From JAWCQZ01 sp038869515 [NCBI: Halobacteria archaeon] (GTDB lineage Archaea; Halobacteriota; Syntropharchaeia; JACQPP01): a DNA stretch of 64,000 bases. How positions within the stretch are numbered: position 1 is the stretch's first letter; each line of letters opens with the position of its first letter. Under the pieces are notes generated by a model, which did no database searches, was not told the DNA's origin, and saw only the letters and a list, made by a program, of their open reading frames with translations. The stretch covers positions 277,079-341,078 of the forward strand of contig JAWCQZ010000001.1 of the NCBI GenBank assembly GCA_038869515.1, read 5' to 3'. Both the position numbers and the translations under genes were made by a program. Of the stretch, positions 46,603-55,697 are shown piece after piece.

Positions 46603-47241
46603 GTGGCCCGCGGCGACTCGGGGCAACTCCACACCCTCGAGGGCTTCTCTGCTGCGGTGCTGATGATTCTCGTCCTCATCTTCGTTGTCCAGGCCACCTC
46701 CATCACCCCCCTCACCGCTTCCGCCGCCAACCTCCACGTCGAGGCTCAACTCCAGTTCTACGGGCGGGACATCCTGGCGGCTCTGGACGACCCATTCGTC
46801 GAGGGACCGTTCAACGGAACCCCGGGGAACCTCTCCATCCTGAAGTACGAACTGCTCCGCTGGGATGGCCAGGAATATGTGTGGAACGGGTCCCAGTATG
46901 TCCGCAGCGGCGCCTCCTCGGTCTCCGTCAACGTCTCCCCCATGTTCCGGCTCCTGTCGGGAGTCCTCCACCCCAACGGCATCGCCCACAACCTGGAGCT
47001 CATCTACATCAGCAACTCCTCGGGCGATCCCGCCCAGAAAAAGTGGATCTGGAACGGGAACCCCAGCCTGAACGCCATCTCCGTTTCCCGGACCCTCGCC
47101 CTCCACAACAACGTGACCGACATCTCCACCTTCAGCGCGTTCTATGACAATACCTCCATCGGGGACATCGACACCCGGACCTGCCCGCCCGGCTGCCTCT
47201 ACAACATCGTCGAGGCCCGCTTGACACTCTGGAGGCTATAG
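46603..47241 (+). CDS. Pilin-like surface protein, cassette 1 gene B
   Basis: 212 residues from a GTG three bases after gene A. The start GQLHTLEGFSAAVLMIL (residues 7-23) has a Gln-x-x-Thr-Leu-Glu pattern, the +5-type Glu typical of type IV pilins, followed by one hydrophobic helix and an extracellular domain with several N-x-S/T sites. It closely parallels gene B of the second cassette (SSQVLEGFAAGSLVIL), and I recall the same motif in haloarchaeal pilin-like proteins of this gene neighbourhood. Confidence 0.72.
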   Translation: MARGDSGQLHTLEGFSAAVLMILVLIFVVQATSITPLTASAANLHVEAQLQFYGRDILAALDDPFVEGPFNGTPGNLSILKYELLRWDGQEYVWNGSQYVRSGASSVSVNVSPMFRLLSGVLHPNGIAHNLELIYISNSSGDPAQKKWIWNGNPSLNAISVSRTLALHNNVTDISTFSAFYDNTSIGDIDTRTCPPGCLYNIVEARLTLWRL

Positions 47242-48647
47242 TGGCTCGCACCGGCTTCCGGAGAACGGGGGGCAAGGGAAAGTGGACTTGCGGGCGGGGG
47301 AAAGAGAGGACCCGACCCCTCCCCACCCCCGACAACTCGGCCCAACTCATCATCGTCACGGGATTCATCGTCGCCATCGCCCTCATCGCGGTGACCGTCA
47401 TGCTGAACGACATCATCTACGCCACCAACACCGCCTCCATTGAGACCCTCCGCTCGACCAAGTTCGACGCCGAGGAGGTCCTCGCCCTGGTCCGGCAAGA
47501 GGTCGCGTTCACCCGGAGGTCCGTCCCCGACGCAGACGGGCTGGCCCTCCACATGACCAACTTCACCCGCAACCTGTCGAAGCTCTACGGCGCCCGGGGC
47601 ATCGCGGTGGACCTGAACTGGAGCGGCGCGGTCTATGGGAACTCCGCGGTCCGGAACACCTCCTCCAGTCCGGCGGCCATTGCCTACTGCGGCGACGCCA
47701 GCCGCGGGGGGGCGAACGAGTCGGGCCTCAGAACGTGGATGACCGACCTGGGACTCAACTTCACGGATTACAGCTTCAACGGGAGATGCGACGACCAGAC
47801 CCACAGCGCCGCGAACCGGCTGTTTGTCAACCTGTGCCGGGGTTCGGTCACGACCGAGAACAACTGGCGATGCAACACCTCGGACCCCACTGTGGCCCTC
47901 AACGTCAGCACCGTCATCTTCGAGTTCGACCAGCTCTCCCCGAAGTACTCCATCGGCATCTACTCGAACCTCTACTGCGGCTCCACGGACAACGACTCCG
48001 TCGGCGGGAACTTCCTGAACCGGACCCAGTGCCAGACGCTCCAGAACTGGACCTATCTGGGGGGAACCCTCATCAAAACCGGAAGCAACGACACCTCCAG
48101 CCCCAACAACACCTCCATCCTCGACCTCTTCACCGTGAGCTACCACAACGCAGCGACGCGACCTCCGAACGCCGTCGCCATCGAGAGGCACGGCTTCGAT
48201 GTGCGGCGGGTCGTCACGGCCCCGGTGTCCGCAGGTTGCCTGGTCAACAACAGCACGACCGGAGCCCTCAAGAACGCCCCCAACGAGTCCCTGGTGAACT
48301 TCAGCCGGGGAGGCCTCGTCTTCCAGCGAGGGTCGAGTCCGCCCACCGTCCCGCCCAACCTCACCACTTACATCAGCGAGGCCGCGGACGACTGCGACCC
48401 GGTGGACCTGTGCGACTACGGGGGGACGGGGGTGTGCGGCATAGCGGTCAACTGGACCTACGGCAGCGGCAAAATCTACCACTTCCCTCACCTCCAGGGC
48501 GAGTTGCGCAACAGCAACCGGGTCATCATCAACGATCCGGACAACCTGCGGCCGATTTTCAATCTCTTCCCCCACGGGGGTGATTGCCGCATTGTCGTGA
48601 AGGTCTCTCTGGGGGGCGTGACCTATACGAGCACGCTCTACTGCTGA
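47241..48647 (+). CDS. Pilin-like surface protein, cassette 1 gene C
   Basis: 468 residues from a GTG overlapping the gene B stop (TAGTG). A basic N-terminus precedes the hydrophobic AQLIIVTGFIVAIALIAV helix (residues 34-51) and an extracellular domain with about 20 N-x-S/T sequons and paired Cys. It is much larger than its counterpart in cassette 2 (140 residues), which shares the RAQMLILMGLGV-like start. Function unknown; heavily glycosylated surface protein is likely. Confidence 0.72.
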   Translation: MARTGFRRTGGKGKWTCGRGKERTRPLPTPDNSAQLIIVTGFIVAIALIAVTVMLNDIIYATNTASIETLRSTKFDAEEVLALVRQEVAFTRRSVPDADGLALHMTNFTRNLSKLYGARGIAVDLNWSGAVYGNSAVRNTSSSPAAIAYCGDASRGGANESGLRTWMTDLGLNFTDYSFNGRCDDQTHSAANRLFVNLCRGSVTTENNWRCNTSDPTVALNVSTVIFEFDQLSPKYSIGIYSNLYCGSTDNDSVGGNFLNRTQCQTLQNWTYLGGTLIKTGSNDTSSPNNTSILDLFTVSYHNAATRPPNAVAIERHGFDVRRVVTAPVSAGCLVNNSTTGALKNAPNESLVNFSRGGLVFQRGSSPPTVPPNLTTYISEAADDCDPVDLCDYGGTGVCGIAVNWTYGSGKIYHFPHLQGELRNSNRVIINDPDNLRPIFNLFPHGGDCRIVVKVSLGGVTYTSTLYC

Positions 48648-48651
48648 CGCC

Positions 48652-49677
48652 ATGGACCCGAAATCCCGCCTCCGCACCGATTCATCGGGAGTCAGCACCG
48701 TCACCGGCTACATCATGACCTTCTTCATCGCCAGCATCATCCTCGGAATCACCATCCTTTCGAGCCAGACCTTGGTCTCCACCTACGGGGATGTCGTCGC
48801 GCGGAGGTCCCTGGAGACCATCGGGACAAACCTCGTCCTGCGCATCGTGCAGATGGACCGGGTGATCGCGTCGGCCGGGGCCAGTGCCAGCGACATCGCC
48901 GCGGTGAACACCACGATTGAGATTCCCCTGGAAGCCGGTAAGCAACCCTATACCATCGACGTCACAGACACCGCCCTGACCCTCCAAACGAAGGAGGGGT
49001 CCGCGACCCAGGTCAAAATCCCCCTCAACATCAGCACTCCGCTCATCGGCCGCACCATCTCCAGCGGGGGGGGAAAGTTGGACATGGTCTACGACCCGGC
49101 TCTCGGGAAACTCGACGTGGCCTACGAGGGGGGCGGGGCCGAGAACGCCCTCTACAACGCCACCAAGGGGGCCCCCGAGTGCGTCACGGGCTTCTCCCCC
49201 TGCACCGCAAAATCCGACATCATCAAGTCGAGGGACTCCATCGGAGGAACGGTGGAGCCGAATCAGCCAAATACCCTGGATGCCTGCACCGATGGAGCCG
49301 CGGGGGCCTACCAATCGGACGAATCCGTGGACCAGATCAAAATCACCGACCTCACGGACAACACTTTTACAACGGGGGATACGGTCCGGGTGGAGGTGAA
49401 GGTGTACTGCTTCACGTCTGGGACCTGCGGCAGCTCGGGGAACTGCATCGACGTCTTCTACACCACCGACGCCGCGAGCCCCTCCTGGTCCCAGCAGGGC
49501 TCCGCGTCACCCTGCGCCGCCGGACAGGGGTTCCAGACCCACGCATTCGCCTTCCCTCTGGGGAGCCCCGCAGGGACCCACGCGGTCCGGGGCGTCCTCC
49601 GCTACAACGAGGTTGCGTCGGCGTGCCCCGGGAGCGCCTGGAGCGACAAGGACGACGTCGCCTTCGTGGTTCGATGA
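48652..49677 (+). CDS. Pilin-like surface protein, cassette 1 gene D
   Basis: 341 residues. The N-terminal SSGVSTVTGYIMTFFIAS (residues 11-28) matches the DDRAVSSVMGYIMVMGI start of cassette 2 gene D. After one hydrophobic helix comes a beta-rich extracellular region with Cys pairs; the C-terminal 120 residues look like an Ig-type or CARDB-like domain (DNTFTTGDTVRVEVKVYCF). ATG at 48652 follows gene C by four bases, and the stop overlaps gene E (ATGA). Confidence 0.72.
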   Translation: MDPKSRLRTDSSGVSTVTGYIMTFFIASIILGITILSSQTLVSTYGDVVARRSLETIGTNLVLRIVQMDRVIASAGASASDIAAVNTTIEIPLEAGKQPYTIDVTDTALTLQTKEGSATQVKIPLNISTPLIGRTISSGGGKLDMVYDPALGKLDVAYEGGGAENALYNATKGAPECVTGFSPCTAKSDIIKSRDSIGGTVEPNQPNTLDACTDGAAGAYQSDESVDQIKITDLTDNTFTTGDTVRVEVKVYCFTSGTCGSSGNCIDVFYTTDAASPSWSQQGSASPCAAGQGFQTHAFAFPLGSPAGTHAVRGVLRYNEVASACPGSAWSDKDDVAFVVR

Positions 49678-50507
49678 CACAGGCCCGCAGCAGGAGGGTG
49701 GAGGGAACGTCCGGTGGGATGGACCGGGACGACCGGGCCGTCTCCGAGGTCGTTGGCTACCTCATCATCTTCGCCATCGTCATGCTCGCCATGAGCGTCA
49801 TCTATGTGAACTCGCTCTCGGCCATGCTGCGGACCGAGGAGCAGAGCTACCTGGCCAACGTGGACCAGAGTTTCAAAGTCATGTCCTTCAACATCAACCG
49901 CATCCTGGCGGGAAGCGCCCCCGCCCAGAGCATGGAGGTCCGGCTCCGGGACTCGACCATTTCCCTCCTGCAGAAGTCCACCCTGAACGTCTCCTGGATG
50001 AACCGGACCTCCGGCGGGAACGACACGACCGGCGTCGAGACCCTGGCCACCGTGGAGCACTATTTCCGGGACCGGAAAATCGCCTACGAGGGCGGGGGGG
50101 TCTGGACGAAGAGCCCCGACGGGGGGGTGGCCATGCTCTCCGCCCCGCCTTTCATCGTCGATAACACCACCGTCATCCCTTACGCCACTCTCTCTACGGC
50201 GAACACCTCCCGCTCCGGTCGCAGCCTTGTCCACGTTGAGTTAGAGGTCCCCTGCCGCGTCCTGGGCCAATGCGCGCCCCCGGTGGAGACGAAGATCAAC
50301 GCCACCCGGGTCACGCTCAACGTGACCAGCGAATATTGCGACGGGTGGAAGACCTTCTTCGAGAGGACCCTCGAGTTCGCCGCCGCCCACTTCGACGACG
50401 CCGACTGCGCGGACAACCGGGTCATCGCCAACGTGACCCGGCGGCTGAGCGGGGCCAACACCACCCTCCACCTCGCCGATGTCGCCATGCAGGGGAGCAT
50501 CCAGTGA
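49674..50507 (+). CDS. Pilin-like surface protein, cassette 1 gene E
   Basis: 277 residues. The start DRAVSEVVGYLIIFAIVM (residues 20-37) is the archaeal pilin-like D-R-A-V-S-x-x-x-G pattern. A conserved extracellular block follows: RKIAYEGGGVWTKSPDGG near residue 140. The same block recurs in the next gene and in cassette 2 gene E, so all three are paralogues. ATGA overlap with gene D. Confidence 0.75.
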   Translation: MTQARSRRVEGTSGGMDRDDRAVSEVVGYLIIFAIVMLAMSVIYVNSLSAMLRTEEQSYLANVDQSFKVMSFNINRILAGSAPAQSMEVRLRDSTISLLQKSTLNVSWMNRTSGGNDTTGVETLATVEHYFRDRKIAYEGGGVWTKSPDGGVAMLSAPPFIVDNTTVIPYATLSTANTSRSGRSLVHVELEVPCRVLGQCAPPVETKINATRVTLNVTSEYCDGWKTFFERTLEFAAAHFDDADCADNRVIANVTRRLSGANTTLHLADVAMQGSIQ

Positions 50508-50610
50508 CGCCGTCACCCCAGGAAACCCGCACGCCGGAGCGGGTGGCGGGCGTGAGGAGGGCACACCCTCCTCCCGCGGTGTGGTTTTCCCGGCCCGGAG
50601 GCAAGTGGGG

Positions 50611-52419
50611 ATGATGAAACAGCGGGGGGCCCGGGACGATTTCATCGGAGATTGGGACGGCGCCGAGGAGGTCATGGGGGTCCTCATGCTCCTGGGAATC
50701 TTCGCCATCTCCCTCGCGGTCATCTACGCCGGGGGGGTCCCATCTCTCCAAGCGAGCCAGTCCGGGGCGAGCCTCCAGCAGGTCGAGCAGGCGTTCACCG
50801 CCCTCGACTCGAAACTGAGCAAGGCGGCCCTCGGGGAGTCGCCGAGCCAGTCTGTGGAGGTCAATCTGGCCGGGGGAGCGCTCACGCTGCGGAACACCTC
50901 CTGGATGAACATCACTTTCAAGGACTCGGCCGGGACACTCATCGGCTGCATCAACGTCTCCCTCGGGACCCTTGAATACACGAAGGAGAACCGCACCATC
51001 GCCTACGAGAGCGGGGGGCTCTTCGCCAGATATCCCGACGGCGGTCAGGCGTTCCTCTCCCCCCCCGAGCTCCACTACGACGGAGAGACGCTGACCCTCC
51101 CTATCATCCAGCTCAACGGGACGGGCAGCCAGTCGGGGGCGGGGACCACCACGGTCCGCATCGACACCTCGAACCAGCCGGTGGTCTATTTCCCGAACGG
51201 CAGCGCCACCGGGTGCGGAACGAACGCCCTCAACCGGGTCAACCCGCTGGAGGAGGTCACGGTCAACGTCACCGTCCGGAGCGATTACTGGCAGGCGTGG
51301 GCCGCAGCGATGCGGCGCCAGACCAGCATCACCGCGTCCACGGACAACACGAACCAACTGGCGATCGCCCAGTTTGGCACCGAGACCGCCACCACGCCGT
51401 TCCAGCAGGGGGTCTTCGCCGCGACGGCGCTGAAGCTCTACAACTCGGCGGAGGTCTGGTCCTACAACTCCGCCACCCAGACTTGCGGCTCCGGCGCCCA
51501 GGAGGGGGATGTGGCCGCCGCCAATTCCATCGAACTGCAGAGCAGCGCCAAGGTTTACGGGAACGCCAGCACGGAGGGGACCATCACCCTCCGGAGCAGC
51601 GCGCGGGTGGTGGACGGCCCCAACCCCATCACCTCGGGCATCTGCAAGGCGGCCTCGGTGGTCAACGAGGGGGCCGGGTGCGACGGGGGCATCCAAGCTG
51701 CGGCTTCCATCTCCTCCATGCCCTCGGTGGACGGGACCGTCGCGAGCAAGATATCGAGCTACTCCGACCCCGCCGTGAACGAGAACGCGGAGAACGGCGC
51801 AGGGTGCGGAATTTCGGACTCCGATTTCGTGCTGAACCTCGGCAACAGCGCCTCCTGCACCCTCACGGCGGGGCAGTATTATGTCACCGAGGTGGACCTG
51901 GGCAACTCGGCGACCCTCATCCTCGACACCTCCGCGGGCGGCATCGACATCGCGGTGGACAACACCGGCGCCACATCCAAGTTCGATCTGGGCAACAGCG
52001 CCATCATCGAGGTGCGGGGGAGCAACAACAACCCCGTCAACTACTACCTGGACAGCGGTCTCAAACCCGCCCTCGCGAATTCCGCGAAATTGACCATGCA
52101 GAACGACGGCGGGGGCGGGGACGCCAACCTCCGCAACACCAGCCGCCACCGGGTGTGGCTCCACTCCGGCTCGGGCACGTGGACCATTGACAACAGCGCC
52201 TACTTCGTGGGCGTCATGTACGGGCCGAAGAACAACGTGGTGGTTCAGAACTCCGGGAAGGTGTGCGGCGCCCTCATCGGATACGCGGTGGACCTCAAGA
52301 ACTCCCAGAGGGTGGACTTCGACGTGAACCTGAAGAACGTCCAGCTCTTCTCCAGCGTCCCCCTGGTCATCCAGTACCTCCACCTCAGCGGGAACCGGCT
52401 GAACGTCACGCTGGGCTGA
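50611..52419 (+). CDS. Large surface protein with pilin-like start and N-S-A repeat ladder
   Basis: 602 residues from the ATG at 50611. One N-terminal hydrophobic helix (VLMLLGIFAISLAVIYAGG, about 22-40) and a gene-E-like domain with RTIAYESGGLFARYPDGG near residue 130 are followed, from residue 275, by about ten repeats of a strand-turn unit with N-S-A at the turn (LYNSAEV, LQSSAKV, LRSSARV, LGNSATL, LGNSAII, LANSAKL and others). This predicts a right-handed beta-helix or bactofilin-like stack outside the cell. It has no counterpart in cassette 2 and sits 103 bases after gene E. Confidence 0.72.
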   Translation: MMKQRGARDDFIGDWDGAEEVMGVLMLLGIFAISLAVIYAGGVPSLQASQSGASLQQVEQAFTALDSKLSKAALGESPSQSVEVNLAGGALTLRNTSWMNITFKDSAGTLIGCINVSLGTLEYTKENRTIAYESGGLFARYPDGGQAFLSPPELHYDGETLTLPIIQLNGTGSQSGAGTTTVRIDTSNQPVVYFPNGSATGCGTNALNRVNPLEEVTVNVTVRSDYWQAWAAAMRRQTSITASTDNTNQLAIAQFGTETATTPFQQGVFAATALKLYNSAEVWSYNSATQTCGSGAQEGDVAAANSIELQSSAKVYGNASTEGTITLRSSARVVDGPNPITSGICKAASVVNEGAGCDGGIQAAASISSMPSVDGTVASKISSYSDPAVNENAENGAGCGISDSDFVLNLGNSASCTLTAGQYYVTEVDLGNSATLILDTSAGGIDIAVDNTGATSKFDLGNSAIIEVRGSNNNPVNYYLDSGLKPALANSAKLTMQNDGGGGDANLRNTSRHRVWLHSGSGTWTIDNSAYFVGVMYGPKNNVVVQNSGKVCGALIGYAVDLKNSQRVDFDVNLKNVQLFSSVPLVIQYLHLSGNRLNVTLG

Positions 52420-52420
52420 G

Positions 52421-52822
52421 TCAGAACACCCGCTTCACTCCCGGAATCAGGTCGAAGTCCCCGTCCGCGGAGTAGATTTCCTTCACGCCCAGCCGCTCCA
52501 TCTGGGCGGCGATGACAAGGTCGTCCCAGAGGTCCCCGGAGAGACCCGTCTTCGCCTGAAGCGCGGCCGCGGCGGTGAAATCGGTGTAGAGGGTCTCGGC
52601 CTTCACAAGCGCCTCCAGGTTTTTCACCGCGGCCAGGAAGGTCGCCGTCAACCGCGGCTTCTTCTGCCTCCTCAGGTAGGCGGTCACCTGCTGCACGACG
52701 AGTGTGGAGGTCGCGGTCTCTTCGCCCCTCTCCACCCGCCGCACGATCTCGCGTGCCCGCAACCCGTGCCGGAGATCTCCCGCGAGGTGGTAGATGAAGA
52801 CGCTGGCGTCGATGAACCTCAT
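52421..52822 (-). CDS. PIN-domain protein, possible VapC-like nuclease
   Basis: 133 residues. The first catalytic Asp (Asp5 in RFIDASVFIYHL) and the later Asp100/Asp101 (GDLWDDLVIAA) and Asp120/Asp122 (YSADGDF) fit a PIN RNase. The expected Glu in the second motif is replaced by Gln (TLVVQQV). No antitoxin gene could be recognised upstream, although the ATG does overlap the end of a small open frame. It may be an inactive or antitoxin-less PIN protein. Confidence 0.75.
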   Translation of the reverse strand: MRFIDASVFIYHLAGDLRHGLRAREIVRRVERGEETATSTLVVQQVTAYLRRQKKPRLTATFLAAVKNLEALVKAETLYTDFTAAAALQAKTGLSGDLWDDLVIAAQMERLGVKEIYSADGDFDLIPGVKRVF

Positions 52823-52924
52823 TCAATCTCGCCCGGGGCGTTCTCGATGCCCCAAGTTTGACCCGACGAGGGCGGCGCGAATGCCGCGCCGCCGAGGGGA
52901 GTCCCGCGGCGACGGCGATGGACT

Positions 52925-52931
52925 CTTATAC
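52925..52931 (+). promoter_or_regulatory. TATA box of the second SCP2 gene
   Basis: CTTATAC, centred 24 bases before the ATG at 52952. Confidence 0.5.
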
Positions 52932-52951
52932 TCCTTGAGGGACCGGTGGCG

Positions 52952-53356
52952 ATGGCCGCGCCAGAACTCGTCCTCCCCCCGAAGCCCAACGGCCTCATCT
53001 CGACCATGAAGTTCGTCGTGGAGGCGAACCTCAAGGATCCGAAGAAGGCCGAGGCGGCCTCGAAGATGAACCTGGTGGCCTCGGTCGAGACCGACTACAA
53101 CACCACCGCCACCCTCCGGTTCAGGGACGGGAAAATCATCTTCGAGAACGGCGCCGCCTCCGACGCCGAGGTCCACATGAAGGGGGACTTCGCCACCCTC
53201 GCGAAGGTCACGGCCCGGGAGATGCACCCCCTGCGGGCGATGCTCACCGGGAAAATCAGGGTCAGTGGTTCGAAGTGGAAGGGAATGAAACTCCAGAAAC
53301 TCACGATTCTGCCGAAGGAGATGGCCCGGGACCGGAAGAGGAAGACGAAGTCCTAG
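52952..53356 (+). CDS. SCP2-like lipid-binding domain protein
   Basis: 134 residues from the ATG at 52952; a GTG two codons earlier is less likely given the TATA spacing. The fold matches the SCP2 family (IIFENGAASDAEVHMKGDF near residue 65 and LRAMLTGKIRVSG near residue 91). It is distinct from the SCP2 protein at 31698. Its TAG lies in a CTAG shared with the convergent hydrolase stop. Confidence 0.72.
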   Translation: MAAPELVLPPKPNGLISTMKFVVEANLKDPKKAEAASKMNLVASVETDYNTTATLRFRDGKIIFENGAASDAEVHMKGDFATLAKVTAREMHPLRAMLTGKIRVSGSKWKGMKLQKLTILPKEMARDRKRKTKS

Positions 53357-53979
53357 AGGCGGGCCTGCGAGAGCCACTCCGCCACCTCTCGCGCCGGCCC
53401 CTCCACGCCCTGCATCCAGACGTGGTCCCCGTCGAGCATCACGAGTCTCTTCGGGCCGGGGAGCCCCTCCACCCACGCCTTCAGTTTCCCGGTCGGGACG
53501 AAGGGGTCGCTCTTCCCCGACACGACGAGGACCGGGCAGGGCAGTCTGGCGGGGAACTTGAACAGGGAGACCGGCGGCGAGACCAGAGCCACGGCCTCCA
53601 CCCGCAGGTCGGAGGCGGCCAGCCGCGCCCCAATCCATGCTCCGAAGGAGTAGCCCGCCACGGCGACTCGCCGGAAACCCCGGGCGGCGAGGAAGTCGAG
53701 GGCCGCCCGGGCGTCTTCAACAGCCCCCCACTCTCGGGCTCCGTCGGTGTAACGGGGTTGAGTCGCGGCCCTCGCCCCCACGCCGCGGAAGTTGAACCGG
53801 AGGGTCGCAAAAGCGGGGGCGAGAGCCTCCTCCAGGGCGCCGACCACAGGGTCGTCCATGGAGCCGCCGTACCGGGGGTGGGGGTGGAGGAGGAGGGCTG
53901 CGCATTCGGAGCCCTCTGGAGTTCGCAAGACCCCCTCCAGGCGGAAGGGGCCGCCGGGGAAGCGGACGGATCCCGTCAC
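53353..53979 (-). CDS. Alpha/beta hydrolase
   Basis: 208 residues from a GTG overlapping the upstream stop (GTGA). Nucleophile Ser111 in GYSFG, Asp158 in SGKSDPF and His186 in GDHVW complete the triad, and HPHPRYGG near residue 32 is the oxyanion strand typical of the small dienelactone-hydrolase-like group. Substrate unknown. Confidence 0.82.
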   Translation of the reverse strand: MTGSVRFPGGPFRLEGVLRTPEGSECAALLLHPHPRYGGSMDDPVVGALEEALAPAFATLRFNFRGVGARAATQPRYTDGAREWGAVEDARAALDFLAARGFRRVAVAGYSFGAWIGARLAASDLRVEAVALVSPPVSLFKFPARLPCPVLVVSGKSDPFVPTGKLKAWVEGLPGPKRLVMLDGDHVWMQGVEGPAREVAEWLSQARL

Positions 53980-54539
53980 GACTTGAGGGCCAGGAGAACA
54001 AGGGCCAGGACCAGGCCCGCGTTCATCACCATGGAGAGGACCAGCACGATGTAGAGGACCGGCCGCTCCAGGGTGAAGACCTGCCTCCAGGTGGCTTCCC
54101 GCAGGGGCGGCGGGGGGGCGGAGGGCGGGGGCGCTTTCAGGAGGGCGGGGAGCCGGACGGTCCCCGCCTCGAAGTCGAACTCCAGGGGGGAGTAGGTCCC
54201 GCTCCGGTCCGCCAGGCCCGGGGAGACCGGGACGAGGAAGACCCCCTGGGGCCGCAGATCCACCTCCCGGAAGAAGGAGGCGGCCCCCACGAGGCGGTGC
54301 TTGAAGTTGTAGGCGTCCCCGGTGGACATCCTTCGCTGGACCTCCTGGAGATTGGGGAACCGGTCGTGCGATGCGACGGTCTCCCGGGCGGCCGCGGCGT
54401 AGGCCTCCAGGAACGCCTGGGCCACCCGGTTCATCTTGTTCGGGTAGCGGCTCTGGAAGAGGGCCCGGAACGACTCCAGTTCCACTTCGGCCCGGGGAGG
54501 AGCCGAGCCCTTCCACCGGGAGTAGCGGGCCTCCTCCAT
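53976..54539 (-). CDS. Tail-anchored protein of unknown function
   Basis: 187 residues from the ATG at 54539, selected because a TTTTAA-containing box lies about 26 bases upstream; longer frames to 54572 or 54599 would include that box. The N-terminal half is helical and charged, a Pro-rich linker follows (APPPSAPPPPLREA), and residues 158-187 form a C-terminal membrane segment, so the bulk faces the cytoplasm. It is translationally coupled to the hydrolase. Confidence 0.6.
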   Translation of the reverse strand: MEEARYSRWKGSAPPRAEVELESFRALFQSRYPNKMNRVAQAFLEAYAAAARETVASHDRFPNLQEVQRRMSTGDAYNFKHRLVGAASFFREVDLRPQGVFLVPVSPGLADRSGTYSPLEFDFEAGTVRLPALLKAPPPSAPPPPLREATWRQVFTLERPVLYIVLVLSMVMNAGLVLALVLLALKS

Positions 54540-54560
54540 CCCCCGGAAACAGCGGGCCCC

Positions 54561-54570
54561 ATTAAAAGCC
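54561..54570 (-). promoter_or_regulatory. TATA box of the tail-anchored protein gene
   Basis: GGCTTTTAAT on the minus strand, about 26 bases before the ATG at 54539. Confidence 0.55.
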
Positions 54571-54660
54571 ATTTCTTCCGACGCATCGCGATTCGGCACC
54601 CGCCCGTCCTCCGCGTAGGTCTCCGTGGAAACCGGGCGCCATCCATGGGTGAAAAATCGG

Positions 54661-54668
54661 TTTTATTA
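54661..54668 (+). promoter_or_regulatory. TATA box of the second pilin-like cassette
   Basis: TTTTATTA, about 26 bases before the ATG at 54690; the five downstream genes are adjacent or overlapping. Confidence 0.6.
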
Positions 54669-54689
54669 GGTGCAGAGAGAGAGAAGCGA

Positions 54690-55697
54690 ATGGGGAGCAA
54701 CGGGAGGGGCCACCTCCTCCATCGCGAGCCGCCCGACACGGAGTTTTCCTCTCGCCCCCCACTGGCCCGCGACGACCGGGCCGCCACGGCCGTGCTCGAC
54801 TTCCTCATGGGGTTCCTCGTCTTCACCCCCTCCCTCTTCTTCGTCCTCCAGGCCGCCCCCTCCCTCTACACCGCCTTCCAGCAGGACGAGGTCTCCCTCC
54901 ACCCGGTCGCCTACCGGACCTCGGTGGTCCTCGTAGAGGACCCCGGCCTCGCGGTGAACGGCTCCCTCAACGCCTCCGACTGGGAGAGCTATGTCTCCAA
55001 CGCGACCGCCATAGCCAGGGTGGGCCTCGCGAAGAGCCGGGACGACCCCAACCTCCTCACCCTCCCCAAAATCGGGGCCCTGCGGAACCTCTCGGCCAAC
55101 CTCTCCCTCGACAATCTGCGCGTCGAGTTGGGCATCAACGCGAGCCGCAACAACCCCCGGTACAACATTTCCCTCCAGCGGTTCGCGAGCAACAGCAGCA
55201 GGCCCCTCTACGCCACAGACCTGAGCGGGACGAGGCTCCTGGCCGTGGGCCATCCGGTGGCCGGCGCGGAGAACCGGGAGCGGGTGGAGCGCGTCGTGGC
55301 TCTGGAGGACCCGGCCGGCAACCTCTCCCGGTCCGGGAGCCTGAGCACGACGGACGCCGCGACCCAGGTGGACATCGCCACCTTCTCGGCGGTCCCCCCC
55401 GTGGCCTCCTTCACCGCCACCATCACCGGCAAGTGGGCCGACCCCCCGGCCGCGGCCCGCCTGAGGGTGAACTTCAACGGGGGTCCGGTCGAGTATGACG
55501 CCAACATCCCTCCGGCGGCGGACGGAGACCTCATCAAGACCCACGACCTCACCGCGGCCCTGAACGCCTACCCTGCCGGGATCCCGGTCACCATCGACAT
55601 CACCATCAAGAACACGCTGGGCTCCTACCTCCTGACCGGGACTGACCGGACCGGCGGCGGCCGGCCGGCGGGCAAACTTGTCGTGGAGGTGTGGTAG
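54690..55697 (+). CDS. Pilin-like surface protein, cassette 2 gene A
   Basis: 335 residues. ARDDRAATAVLDFLMGFL (residues 26-43) is a pilin-like D-R-A-x-x-A-V-L-D-F start followed by a hydrophobic helix; it parallels the G-Q-I-S-L-D-F-L-F-G start of cassette 1 gene A. The rest is beta-rich with several N-x-S/T sites, but lacks the lamin-tail region of its counterpart. It is promoter-proximal in a five-gene unit. Confidence 0.7.
   Translation: MGSNGRGHLLHREPPDTEFSSRPPLARDDRAATAVLDFLMGFLVFTPSLFFVLQAAPSLYTAFQQDEVSLHPVAYRTSVVLVEDPGLAVNGSLNASDWESYVSNATAIARVGLAKSRDDPNLLTLPKIGALRNLSANLSLDNLRVELGINASRNNPRYNISLQRFASNSSRPLYATDLSGTRLLAVGHPVAGAENRERVERVVALEDPAGNLSRSGSLSTTDAATQVDIATFSAVPPVASFTATITGKWADPPAAARLRVNFNGGPVEYDANIPPAADGDLIKTHDLTAALNAYPAGIPVTIDITIKNTLGSYLLTGTDRTGGGRPAGKLVVEVW

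Noticed and set aside
52819-53034. Minus-strand frame ending in an ATGA overlap with the PIN gene, considered as an antitoxin
   Set aside because: Its sequence has no antitoxin-like features, and it runs over the promoter and start of the SCP2 gene on the other strand.
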